Shown here: positions 44,905-54,440 of the stretch, piece after piece
Numbering within the stretch: the stretch's first letter is position 1
Layout: each line of letters starts with the position of its first letter
DNA from: Myrica gale
Taxonomy: Eukaryota > Streptophyta > Magnoliopsida > Fagales > Myricaceae
Length of the DNA: 64,000 nucleotides
Reading direction: 5' to 3'
Assembly (NCBI GenBank): GCA_963930655.1
Contig: OZ005617.1
Coordinates: 15,776,068-15,840,067, forward strand
Position numbers and translations under genes: made by a program
The notes under the pieces: model-generated
Told to the model about the DNA's origin: nothing
The model's input: the letters and a program-made list of their open reading frames with translations, nothing else
Databases searched by the model: none

Positions 44905-45474
44905 GTGGTGGGATGTGCTCCTAACATTGGTTCCGGAATGCTAGGCCTGGAATTGTCTCTACAACAACAACCACAACAACAAATGAGCTCTACAAATTCT
45001 CAAAACCCTCACAATCTCCACTAGAACCTACAAATGGTTTCCTTTCCCTACCCCGAAATTGATCACAACCCCCAACAATCTCAGCAATATGCGAAATACC
45101 CATATGCCCCTAAACGCAAGCAAGCCATAGCCCTTAGTGGTGAGGACGATGTCAACTACAGGGATGCCAAGAAAAAAATGTCACTTGGCAGAGAATGAAG
45201 TAGACAGACACTAAGGTCAAGCTGCTGATAATGTCAGTTTATTACATAGGCGACAAAGCCGGATCCGAGGGGACCGACACAACGGGCAACAATAAGAAGT
45301 TTGTTGGGTTGTTACAGAAGAACAAGAAGTGGGAATCGGTTCCTCGCACTATGATGGAGAAGGGGTTCTATATGTCACCACAACAGTGCGAGGATAGATT
45401 CAATGACTTGAATAAGAGGTATAAGAGAGTCAATAACACGCTGGGGAAGGGAACGATTTGCAACCCAATGTGAA
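44905..45474 (+). pseudogene. Intronless, broken copy of a trihelix (GT/SH4-type) transcription factor
   Basis: Reads GGGMCS, then after a shift GSGMLGLELSLQQQPQQQ, SFPYPEIDHNPQQSQQYA, GEDDVNYRDAKKKMS, then after another one-base shift the trihelix DNA-binding domain: WQRMK, TDTKVKLLIMSVYYIGD, MSPQQCEDRFNDLNKRYKR and VNNTLGKGTICN. This is the N-terminal half of a family of plant Myb/SANT-like trihelix factors. Breaks: the expected start is ATA (about 44906), a frameshift near 44927, a TAG near 45022, a one-base deletion near 45184 and a TAG near 45201 within the domain. It stops at TGA 45472-45474. Lack of introns suggests an mRNA-derived copy. Confidence 0.75.
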
Positions 45475-46169
45475 CTCGATTTGGGGCTAGGGTTCTTGCT
45501 GCTCTCTGCATATTTTGGAGGCTCGATTTGGGATCATTTGAGAAGGAAGGGTAAGATTAGTCCATAATTACGGGTTTTATTTTAATTGACTTGAGATGGG
45601 CTTTCTAAATAGGTTCTAGCATGCTAGTTTGCAAGTGAGGCCACTTGTATTGACTTAAGTGGGACATCCAGTCAGCTCCTGTAAGGCGTGTCGTGCTTCT
45701 ATTGGTGTGACGTGGTTAACATTGGCCAAGTAAGCAACTTCCGTTAAAAAGTGGACGAAAGGTGGACGAAGCGACCAATTGAGAAAACAAGTCATATTCA
45801 GGGACATCTAAAGGGGAAAAAAATTACCACAAAAGCTACTCTGGAAAAAGTTGAAACCTCATGGACTCATGAATGAATTTAACCTAATAAATTATCAAAT
45901 TTGACATATAATACTCTAAGCTACCAAAATATTTATATTTTGCATCGTATTTAACTCATTGATCACTTAGATTGCGTTACATGTTATATTTTTCATTTAT
46001 CTTAACAGTAAAATTATAACAAGTGCGCAAAATGTAAACTTATTGATAATTTAGAGTAAAAGATACCAAATTTAGTAGTTTAGAATCTCAATTAAAAACT
46101 ATTTAGAGGAAGCAAATTGTAAATTTTACAAGCTTAAAAAGTTGTGTGAGTAACATAAGCATGAGTAGC
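45475..46169. other. Intergenic, degraded repeats
   Basis: No gene recognised. The 45845-45930 stretch belongs to the same degraded repeat as 41800-41940, in opposite orientation. Confidence 0.4.
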
Positions 46170-46360
46170 TAGGGGTGTGCCCCGAATTTTTCGGATTCGG
46201 AAAGGGTATATCCGAATCCGAAAAATTAAGATATCGGATTTCGAATTCGAAACCCAAATATTATTCGGCGGATTCGGATAAGTCGGATTCGGATAGACTT
46301 CGGGTCGATTTCTTATCGATTTTCGGATTTGGGCCTGACAAAATTAGGCCTTTTTTTTGC
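46170..46360 (+). repeat. Left-end-like fragment of a hAT element
   Basis: Starts TAGGGGTGTGCCCCGAA and carries many TCGGATTCGGAT / ATCCGAATCCGA subterminal repeats, a pattern of hAT ends like the one at 8839. No matching right end was found downstream, so it is probably truncated. Confidence 0.5.
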
Positions 46361-46740
46361 TGTTTAACGACCATTTTTTATTTTTATTTTTGCTGTTTAA
46401 CGAGCCTTTTTTATTTTTTTTGCAGTGTGCTTTGGGCAATCCGAATTGATCCTTAAGCTGTTATTTGAGCTTTTTTTTTTTAAGCTGTTATGTTAAGTTT
46501 TTAACCGTGTAAGTGTTGTGAACCTGAGCCTTGCAAGCTGTTATGTTAAGTGTTTAACAATTTGGCCTAATGACATTTGCAGACTTGTAGTTAAATTTTG
46601 TTTTGAGACAATGTTTTCTTTGCAGAAATTGTCATGTAAAAAAATAAAACCATTTAACAACTATATATCTAATATAAATTCACTTCCATACATCATAATT
46701 TATACAAGTATATGGATAACATATTAATCAAACAAAAAAA

Positions 46741-46922
46741 ATACACTTCCACACTTCTAAACTCTAATTAACAAAAATAACAAATAAAAACACAAAATAT
46801 ACACTTCCATACTTCTAAATTAAATAACAAGATATAACAAATAAAAACAAATACTTACACACTTCTAAATTATAATTAACAGAAATGGCAAAATATATCA
46901 AATAAAAACAAAACATATACAC
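46741..46922. repeat. Tandem repeat, about 60 bp unit, 3 copies
   Basis: Three imperfect units share ACACTTCTAAATTATAATTAACA-like text and ATAACAAATAAAAACA. AT-rich and noncoding; open frames here are chance. Confidence 0.7.
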
Positions 46923-48741
46923 TAACTCAATAATGAACGAACCAAAAAGGCAACAAAATGTTACATTAAAATTAATAACATTCCAAGTTTCCAACAATTT
47001 GATAAAGAAAAACAATGCTTTCCAATTTCCATCCGGTAGAAAATGAATTAGTAGAATTACCGTTAGAAATTAGAAGTAGGATAGAAAAAGAAACAAATAA
47101 GTGCAATATTAGAAGTTACAAATAAGATATTACTCACATGATGTCAATACCACACACTTTGATAATGTCCAAAATCCAATACATTCAAGATTCATCCAAA
47201 AAGATACGCACAAGATCATCTTCCAATTCTAAACAAAAACATGAAAACAACATTAATTACACAAAAAGAAGAACCAAAACAATAATTCAAAGAACATTAT
47301 TACCTGAGTCTAGTCTGAAGCTTTCAAAGTCCTCACCCGCTTCTAAGACACGTTGGACAGGGCGAATGGGTGATGACCTTAGCCAATTCTGAGCACATAT
47401 GAGAGCCTAAACTGTTTTTGAAGCCAAGGAGCTTTGATAGCTACTCATATGAAATCCATAGAAAAGGGATGTAGGCAATGAGGCACGCAAAAATACACCC
47501 TCATGTTACATCTAGTGCATCTACTCGAAAAATTGTCTCTATTTGAACCCACATATCTAAGGTCATTAATTTTCGCTTAGCTAGTGGTAAAACAACAATT
47601 TCTATTATGAAAACTACATATTGGCATACTCATAAAGTTGCTAAATAACTTGGACGGCCACATTTTCACTTAGGCTCGTTCAACTGAAACTCAATTCAAT
47701 CAACTGTAAAAGATAGCTCAACTGAAAGTGATTTACTTTTTGAAACTAGTGAATCTTCTTTACTGACCTGCTCTCCCAGTCTTAGGGGTGGCCAAAAACC
47801 AATCGATCCGACCTTTTGACTCGAAACCGACCCAGTGCAACCCAAATTGGTCGGGTTACATCATGGTCGGGTTTTAAAACATGAACCCGAGAAAGATCAA
47901 GTTCATATTTATCTTATTGTAAAATTCTAGTTGTGCTTATATTCTCGTAAAAATTCTATTTATCTTTTTTTTTTTTAACGAGAGAAATTTCTTGCACTGT
48001 CTTTGTGCGGGGGCTGAAAGAATCTTTCTTCATCAAAACAATTGTATGTTTTGAATTTCACTTTACAACATGGCTTTCTCTCTTTGATCTGTTGTTACTA
48101 GCAGCCCTTCCCCTCTTGTCAAATTTAGTATAACCATGCGTACTCAAATATATATACGTCCAAAATCTGAGAAGAATCTGATATGCTGCCCGTTAGGCCT
48201 TAACTTTCTAGAAATTAAGTGTTCTCAAATTTTACAAAAAATAGGAACAAATACATAATCGAATTTATATGTAAGAGATCATATATTAGGTATTCAAAAG
48301 AGTGAATTACTGGATCAATATCAAGATAATAAAATCTTTTGATTCAGGAAAAAAGCTCCCTATAAGAGGCAGCTTTCTAAATCTATCTGTCCAATTCAAT
48401 TCTAAATAATTATTTCCCTTGCTCAGATCACGTTTAGTGTTCATATATAGTAATTGAGTAAAATCAATTAGTGTTCCCCGCAGGCTTTTTTAAAATCATT
48501 TTTTTTGTCCAATGAAGTTTCAATATATGCCGTAATTGAGTAAAGGCCGAAGCAAGTTGTTTAGTTTTATCTGGGATTTCTAAGTTATTAGGTAATACAA
48601 CTACGAGAACGAGGAAAGATAATTTTCATATAGAATTCATACAATGCATAATTGCCATGACACTTAATCTAGTTACACATTTTTCATCTTATTCATAATA
48701 GAATAGGCATGAACTTAAATCTGCAACTTCTCACTCAGTCA
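46923..48741. other. Intergenic; one more hAT-like end
   Basis: No gene recognised. At 47783 TAGGGGTGGCCAAAAACC, followed by TCGGGTTACATCATGGTCGGG, resembles another truncated hAT left end. The portion nearest 48741 should hold the 3' UTR of the subtilase gene. Confidence 0.4.
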
Positions 48742-51060
48742 TTATAGTGCCACATTACCATGGGGGATATTGGGGGACACTACAATGGGGCTCCTAACAA
48801 CGTGTTTGCCCTTCTCCTGGACCCAAACAAGTGCACCATATGAGATATCTGGTTTCTTGTCCCAACTTCTAGACTTTATTGTCAAAGTGTAGCTCTGTTT
48901 CTCGTACTTCCTTTTGAAGACCAATGTATTGGGAGAGACTCTGACTGCAGACCCTTTTGGTGCATTGACTGTGGCTTTGTATGTAGCTACTTCATCTCCA
49001 ACATTGGTTACTGTCCTTTGAAATTTCTGAACCAGTACTTCACCAGGCGTTCTTGTCTGATTATACAGAGCAATGAACGATGGATAATTAAGATCAGAAG
49101 ACGGATTCGAGCAATCGTAGGAGTCTGATCTGATGATGGCTAGAAGTTGTGTCTTGTTGAGTTTCATGGAGCACAACAGATTGATGTAGTCTTTTGGAGT
49201 TGCATCATAAATCAAACCTGGGTTAAGTGCACGATTAGGATCAATATGCCCTGCTCCCATAGCTAAAGGAGAAGCAAGTTGATGGTTTTTGCCGTTGTCT
49301 CGGATTGGGTTCAGTGTATTGTCCAGTGGGTTGGCTGAGGTAATCACGGCAGATCTAATAGCAGCTGCACTCCATTTAGGGTGTGCACCTTTCAAAAGTG
49401 CAACAACACCGGACACATGAGGGCAAGACATGGAAGTCCCAGAAATCAAATTGTAATCACTGGACAAGTACACATTGGTTCCTATCTGGGCCGTTGATTC
49501 ATATGGAATCCATGCAGCCAAGACAAGAGACCCGGGTGCCATTATATCTGGCTTTAAAATACCTGGATAACTTGGTGAAGGACCTCTGGAACTGTAATAA
49601 GCTACGGCTGGTGCAGGCTTTGTGCTTATCATGGTCTTTCGGAAGGTTATGGTGGCCAAAGGGATAGGACTAGCCTCTGCATATTTTATTACTGCTGCTG
49701 CATCCTTCGGGCTAATCACAAGACAAGGACAAGGAACCTCACCTAATTCAAATAGTTTAGTGTCGTTGGAGATGAGAATAGCTCCGGCCACATTTGATGT
49801 AGAGATCTGATCTATTTGATCATAAATAGACCCAATTGGTTCACAGATGACGACACCGTCCAGAACCTCATATAGCAATTCAGATGAATTACATGCTGAT
49901 ATGCTCTTGTTATACACCAAGGGGGAGCTTTTTATAATGGCATTTGCTGGGAACAAGGTCCATCCAGGAATGATTTGATCATCTCCAAGTGTCAAACTTC
50001 CGGCAAAGGATCGATCGATTGTGCCCGCTGCAGCGGTCAAGACCCAAGGAATACCATTGTGTAATGTGCGAGGGAACGGACCTGCATTTCCTGCTGAAGT
50101 TGAAACTACCACATCCTTTTCCATAGCAGCAAAAGAAGCAATTGCTATTGGATCTTCATACATTGGCACTCCATCGAACCCCAAGGAGATGGAAATCACA
50201 TCAACACCATCAGCAATCGCTTGGTCAATACCAGCAAGAACATCCGAGGCATAACGTCCTTCATCCCAGTTCACCTTGTAGACAGCAACCCTGGCACGTG
50301 GAGCAATGCCTCTGGCTGTTCCTTTACCGTATCCAAAATAAGATGCACCAGACACATAGTTCCCTGCTGCTGTGGAGGCTGTATGAGTCCCGTGCCCTAC
50401 TGTGTCCCTAGCAGAGTTCATGCGAAGATTAATACCAGGATTCGCGGCTATTATGCCATTGTTGAAGTATCTTACTCCGATGAGCTTTGAGTTACACATG
50501 GAGGAATTGAACCCTTCTCCTACCTGGCAAATTCCCTTCCACTTAGCCGGGACTTCGGTGTTCATCCCATCATCCTTGAAACTTTCACTCTCTGGCCAAA
50601 CCCCCGAGTCGATCACACCAATGATGACATCCTCACCGTAGTTCGAAGCTGGCCATAAGCCAGTAGAAGGATTAAGAGATAAGAACTCGGGGGTATGGGT
50701 GGTATCAAGAGTGGCATTCCTATCCACGTAAGCTGAAACAAATCCAGGGGATTTCCTCAAACTCTCATATTCTTCTGGAGATAATGCAGCGCTAAATCCA
50801 TGAAGAACATGGTTATACGTGTACACGAACGATGATGTTGATTTATACTCCTCCAATGGGGTTGAATTTGGAGAATTGAGGGAATCAAGGATTGATGAGT
50901 ACCAATTGTGATGGCTAGTGAAGGCGGTAGGCATGTGAGATTTGTCCATGTGGACGATGTAAGTGCACCTGTCCACAGACGCGGAACTAACTGAGAGAGC
51001 GAGCAAAAGCCAAGATATAAAGAAGTATGCATGAGGAAGAAACCAACTACGGAGTCCCAT
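48742..51060 (-). CDS. Subtilisin-like serine protease, SBT1.9-type, secreted
   Basis: Single-exon plant subtilase of 772 residues from the ATG at 51060 (MGLRSWFLPHAYFFISW, a clear signal peptide). An in-frame ATG at 51096 would add 12 residues and bury the signal peptide. Order: inhibitor I9 prodomain (YIVHMDKSHMP ... HGFSAALSPEEYESL), catalytic domain from about TTHTPEFL, protease-associated insert, fibronectin-like C-terminal domain. Counted from the 51096 ATG, the catalytic residues are Asp163 (VIDSGVWPES), His235 (GHGTHTAS), Asn337 (SAGNAGP) and Ser555 (GTSMSCPHVSG), all present. Such enzymes mature in the secretory pathway and act in the cell wall. The gene appears intact. The exact orthologue is not certain. 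Confidence 0.95.
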   Translation of the reverse strand: MGLRSWFLPHAYFFISWLLLALSVSSASVDRCTYIVHMDKSHMPTAFTSHHNWYSSILDSLNSPNSTPLEEYKSTSSFVYTYNHVLHGFSAALSPEEYESLRKSPGFVSAYVDRNATLDTTHTPEFLSLNPSTGLWPASNYGEDVIIGVIDSGVWPESESFKDDGMNTEVPAKWKGICQVGEGFNSSMCNSKLIGVRYFNNGIIAANPGINLRMNSARDTVGHGTHTASTAAGNYVSGASYFGYGKGTARGIAPRARVAVYKVNWDEGRYASDVLAGIDQAIADGVDVISISLGFDGVPMYEDPIAIASFAAMEKDVVVSTSAGNAGPFPRTLHNGIPWVLTAAAGTIDRSFAGSLTLGDDQIIPGWTLFPANAIIKSSPLVYNKSISACNSSELLYEVLDGVVICEPIGSIYDQIDQISTSNVAGAILISNDTKLFELGEVPCPCLVISPKDAAAVIKYAEASPIPLATITFRKTMISTKPAPAVAYYSSRGPSPSYPGILKPDIMAPGSLVLAAWIPYESTAQIGTNVYLSSDYNLISGTSMSCPHVSGVVALLKGAHPKWSAAAIRSAVITSANPLDNTLNPIRDNGKNHQLASPLAMGAGHIDPNRALNPGLIYDATPKDYINLLCSMKLNKTQLLAIIRSDSYDCSNPSSDLNYPSFIALYNQTRTPGEVLVQKFQRTVTNVGDEVATYKATVNAPKGSAVRVSPNTLVFKRKYEKQSYTLTIKSRSWDKKPDISYGALVWVQEKGKHVVRSPIVVSPNIPHGNVAL

Positions 51061-51143
51061 TGTCTCTCTGTAAATGAACCACTTCACTTTGAGCATGTAA
51101 ATGAAATTGAAGTTCTTGCATAAAAAGAATCAATGGAGCTAGA

Positions 51144-51155
51144 CTTATATATAAG
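51144..51155 (-). promoter_or_regulatory. TATA box of the subtilase gene
   Basis: CTTATATATAAG lies about 90 bp upstream of the ATG at 51060. A start about 30 nt downstream, near 51115, would give a leader of about 55 nt and favours the 51060 start codon. Confidence 0.6.
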
Positions 51156-51160
51156 ACCAC

Positions 51161-51996
51161 CAAACATACCAAATAGTACACCTTTCGTGCATACTAGGAA
51201 GGGTCGAATATTTATGTTTTCGACCTTTCGTCAACCATAGACGGTACGTACGTAGGAACTAGTCCAATGATTGGTAATTGAAAAAGAAAAAAAAAACAAG
51301 AGTCGATTATACCCAATAGAGATATATTAGGGATCCAAATGGCACGTCCTTCGCATGTCGAGTCCAAATTAAGGTGATAATTAAAATTAGAACCATGCAT
51401 TGTCCCAATAAGTTTATTTAATTGGTAGCCATGAGATTGGTTCAGAATTGTTGTTCCAGCAACTCAGCAAAGTAAATTGGCCTTTCAGAATATATATATC
51501 CAATGATTGAATATAACAACTTCGTACAAGAGATGGGAACAGCAGATTTGAATATTCAAGCAAACGATGACGAAAATAGTGTAAGTTTATTGATCTGATG
51601 GAGGCGTTATCAATAGCAGATTAGTTCAGAATTGTTGTCCCAGTAAGCAAATTGACCTAATTCATACGATTAATTAACTGTTAAATGAAAGACAATTTAT
51701 TAACATTATGGAGAGCCAGGAGTACTGACAAAGCCATTCTAATTAGTTCTATTTGATTTTAAATATTGCTTCCCCGACGACGACGAGTTATTGTGGCTGG
51801 CTAACATTATAATTACTTTCGTTATAATAATGATCAACTTATGTTAAGCAAAGCATGACGGCCTGTTAATTAAATGGCTTGAAGGGACAGGACTGCGACA
51901 AGTACGTAATTCACGCCTCAACGGTGGTGACAAAGGCTGGATGCAGGCCGCATATTCACTTCGTCCCTCTGAAAGACTACAATCTCGACAGCCGGC
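51161..51996. other. Upstream region of the subtilase gene, no other gene
   Basis: Contains a short direct repeat, GGTTCAGAATTGTTGTTCCAG near 51437 and TAGTTCAGAATTGTTGTCCCAG near 51620, but no coding signal. Confidence 0.45.
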
Positions 51997-52026
51997 CACT
52001 ACAAGAAACTTGTGCATTTTTCTAAC
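51997..52026 (+). repeat. CACTA-type transposon terminus (left)
   Basis: CACTACAAGAAACTTGTG is a typical En/Spm (CACTA) terminus. The only other such end nearby is the inverted one at 57404. The two share just CACTACAA and are flanked by unlike triplets (GGC, ACT), so they are not proven to be one element. Confidence 0.45.
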
Positions 52027-52154
52027 TGTTAGGGTATTTTTATGTTGACATCATTTCGTGTTAAAATATGTCATGATCGAGTTGTAACTTTGGTCCCCAC
52101 ATTTGTTCAAGAGTTTAGAGTTGATGGTCTGTCCAAAATCGACTAGCGTCCGAC

Positions 52155-52325
52155 CCACGCTCGAGCGTTCTTGGAAAAATTCAGAAAGAGTCATCACGTT
52201 CAACAAGCGCTCGAGCGCCCTTGAAAAAATCTCAAGCAGTGTCATCACGTTCAACAAGCGCTTGAGCGCTCAGTTATAATTTTAGACAGAAACATAGCAT
52301 TTGACGAGCGCTCGAGCGACTTCCG
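52155..52325 (+). repeat. Approximately 50 bp palindrome-bearing repeats in the copia LTR
   Basis: CGCTCGAGCG or CGCTTGAGCG recurs four times at about 50 bp spacing, separated by AGTCATCACGTTCAACAAG segments. The same array, diverged, is found at 9300-9530 inside a hAT element. Confidence 0.8.
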
Positions 52326-53043
52326 GCTTATTTCAAAAATTACTGAATTTTTGGACTTTCCCTGTGAAACCAAGGGAAACCCTACTAGGTTTCGATGGAG
52401 GTTGTCCAGGACTCTATTGAGTCTTCTATTTAGAGTATTTGTGCCTCATTTCTTGAGAGAAAAACATGAGAAAATTTGTGCTTCAAGTTTGTTGAGTTTT
52501 TTTTCTCTATTCTTCTATCGTATTGCTTTGTTTCCTTCATGGTGTTGAAGGTGTGCTGAAGAACAAGAGTGTTCGTGGAGATTCTCAAGAAGAACCTCAA
52601 GGTGTTGAGGTGAATGCCGCTTGGAGCGGGTCTGAGCAGAGGTGCTTAGATTATTACATCAGGGTTGTCAGAGTCAAGCAGTTGGGGTTGCCCGTGTATG
52701 AATAATTGTTGTAAGGATTTCTTCTTAGTGAATTTCGGGTGGCTACTAGCCCGAAGTGGTTTTTCATTTGAATGATTTTTCAAAGGTTTTTCACTTCATC
52801 ATCAAATCTCTTGCCTAATTGTGTGTTTGTTTGATTTTATTTCAAGTTGATTTATTACTTTGATGGTTGTGTTGATTTGATTAATATATCTAGATTGATC
52901 GATATTAAACCTTGTTTTAAATATTGGTATTGTTGAAGTAATTTTTTTATTTCACCTATCACCCCCCTCTAGGTGAAGTTAGGGTCTAAACTAGGTTTTC
53001 AATTGGTATCAGAGCCTAAACTCGGTCCTTGACCCTTATCTAG

Positions 53044-53972
53044 ATGGACAAAAGTTAGTCATTGTCCGTGTCTCCATATTTTGATGAAAGCAATTATGCT
53101 TACTGAAAAGTTTGCATGAGAGTCTTTCTGAAATCTCTTGATGAACATACATGGAGATCTTGTGTTAAAGGGTGGTATGCACCTATATCTGAGGTTGAAA
53201 GTGTTAAAACACCTAAAGATATTAGCACTTGGACTATCAATGAGACCAATAATTTTAATTGGAATAATAAAGGTTTACATTCTATTTTGGATGTATCTGC
53301 TGATGAATATCTTTGTGTGAAACATCTAAGGCAGCCTGTGATATTCTGGAAACTACTCATGAAGGAACCAAAACGATGAAAAATTTGAAACTTCAAATGT
53401 TGACCACAAAGTTTGAAGAGATTCGAATGAAAGAAGATGAAGCCTTCGATGAGTTTTATGCAAAGCTGAATGATATAGTCAATTCAAGCTTTAATTTGGG
53501 TGAAAAGATTCCAGAACATCAAGTAGTAAGGAAAGTTATGAGATCTCTACCTGAAAGATTCATATCCAAAGTCACTGCTATTGAGGAAATAAAGGATCTT
53601 GACACCGTAAAGATTGAAGAATTGTTAGGTTCTTTGCAGATTTATGAAGTATCATTGCCTCAGTCCAAGAAGAACAAGTCCATTGTTTTGAGATCAATCA
53701 AAGAAGAGATCTCCGCTGATTCAGATGAAGAAGTTCTTGATGATGCACAATTTGCTATGTTTGTCAAACAATTCAACAAATTCTTGAAACCGAGAAGTGG
53801 TCAGCGCTCATTTAACAAGAATTCTGAAAGGAATCAGGGTCGTTCCAGTGGGTTCAGAAAGGACAAAAAGGACAAACACATGTCTAATGACTCCAAGAGT
53901 AAAAAACAGAAGTGTTTTGAATGTCAAGGATTTGGTAATGTCCAGTCAAAATGTCCAACATACCTCAAGTAA
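53044..53972 (+). pseudogene. Copia gag polyprotein (UBN2 type), broken
   Basis: The N-terminal part (53116-53379, VFLKSLDEHTWRSCVKGW) and the main part (53313-53972) are in different frames, so one frameshift lies near 53315-53375. Main-part motifs are AACDILETTHEGT, LTTKFEEIRMKEDEAFDEFY and VRKVMRSLPERF, typical of the gag/UBN2 domain that forms the capsid. It ends in a zinc knuckle-like CFECQGFGNVQSKC, in which the histidine of the CX2CX4HX4C pattern is Asn. An early TGA near 53105 is another lesion. Confidence 0.88.
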
Positions 53973-53984
53973 AAAGGAAAAGCT

Positions 53985-54266
53985 ATGAACGCTTCATTGA
54001 GTGATGATGAGTCAAAAAGCAGCAGTGATGATGATTCTTCAGAAGAACAAGAAGTAAATTTCATGGCTTTTGTAGCTAGTACTGATGATTTTGTTTTGCA
54101 GGAGATTGATGATGATTTTGAGAATTCAGATGATGATGGCAATATTGAAGAGAGTCTTCAAGAAGCTTATAATAAATTGTTTGAGGAAGGCCTTAAGCTT
54201 CAAAAGACAAACAAATCTTTTCTCAAGAAAATGCACGAAGTGCAAAGTGAAAAGGTGAACTTATGA
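53985..54266 (+). pseudogene. Acidic linker / coiled-coil continuation of the copia ORF
   Basis: Follows the gag stop by 13 bp in another register: a Ser/Asp/Glu-rich stretch (SDDESKSSSDDDSSEEQE), then helix (EEGLKLQKTNKSFLKKMHE). This acidic region followed by a coiled coil is common between gag and protease in plant copia elements. It ends at TGA 54264-54266. Confidence 0.7.
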
Positions 54267-54440
54267 GTAAGTTTGAAGAAGTCAGTACAAGAAAGTGAAA
54301 CTCGAAGTTGAAGTAAAAATGTTGAAGTGTGCTCTCGACAAGTGCAATACATAACTTCTACAGTTTTCCAGTGGAACAAAGAAACTTGATCGTATGCCTC
54401 TTGGAATTCCATCTGGAGATAGGAAAGGTCTTGGCTTTCC

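Larger units (their letters stand above)
52027..54440 (+). mobile_element. 3'-truncated Ty1/copia retrotransposon
   Basis: The 5' LTR is about 52027-53001, ending TTTTCA. A tRNA-iMet primer site TGGTATCAGAGC (53004-53015) follows, then gag coding (53044-54266) and a piece of pol-proximal sequence (LGIPSGDRKGLGF, 54400-54438). After that the sequence changes abruptly; protease, integrase, RT and the 3' LTR are absent. The LTR start is inferred from the first suitable TG. Confidence 0.85.

Noticed and set aside
49383..50641. Plus-strand frames of up to 94 codons
   Set aside because: They are antisense shadows of the subtilase coding sequence.
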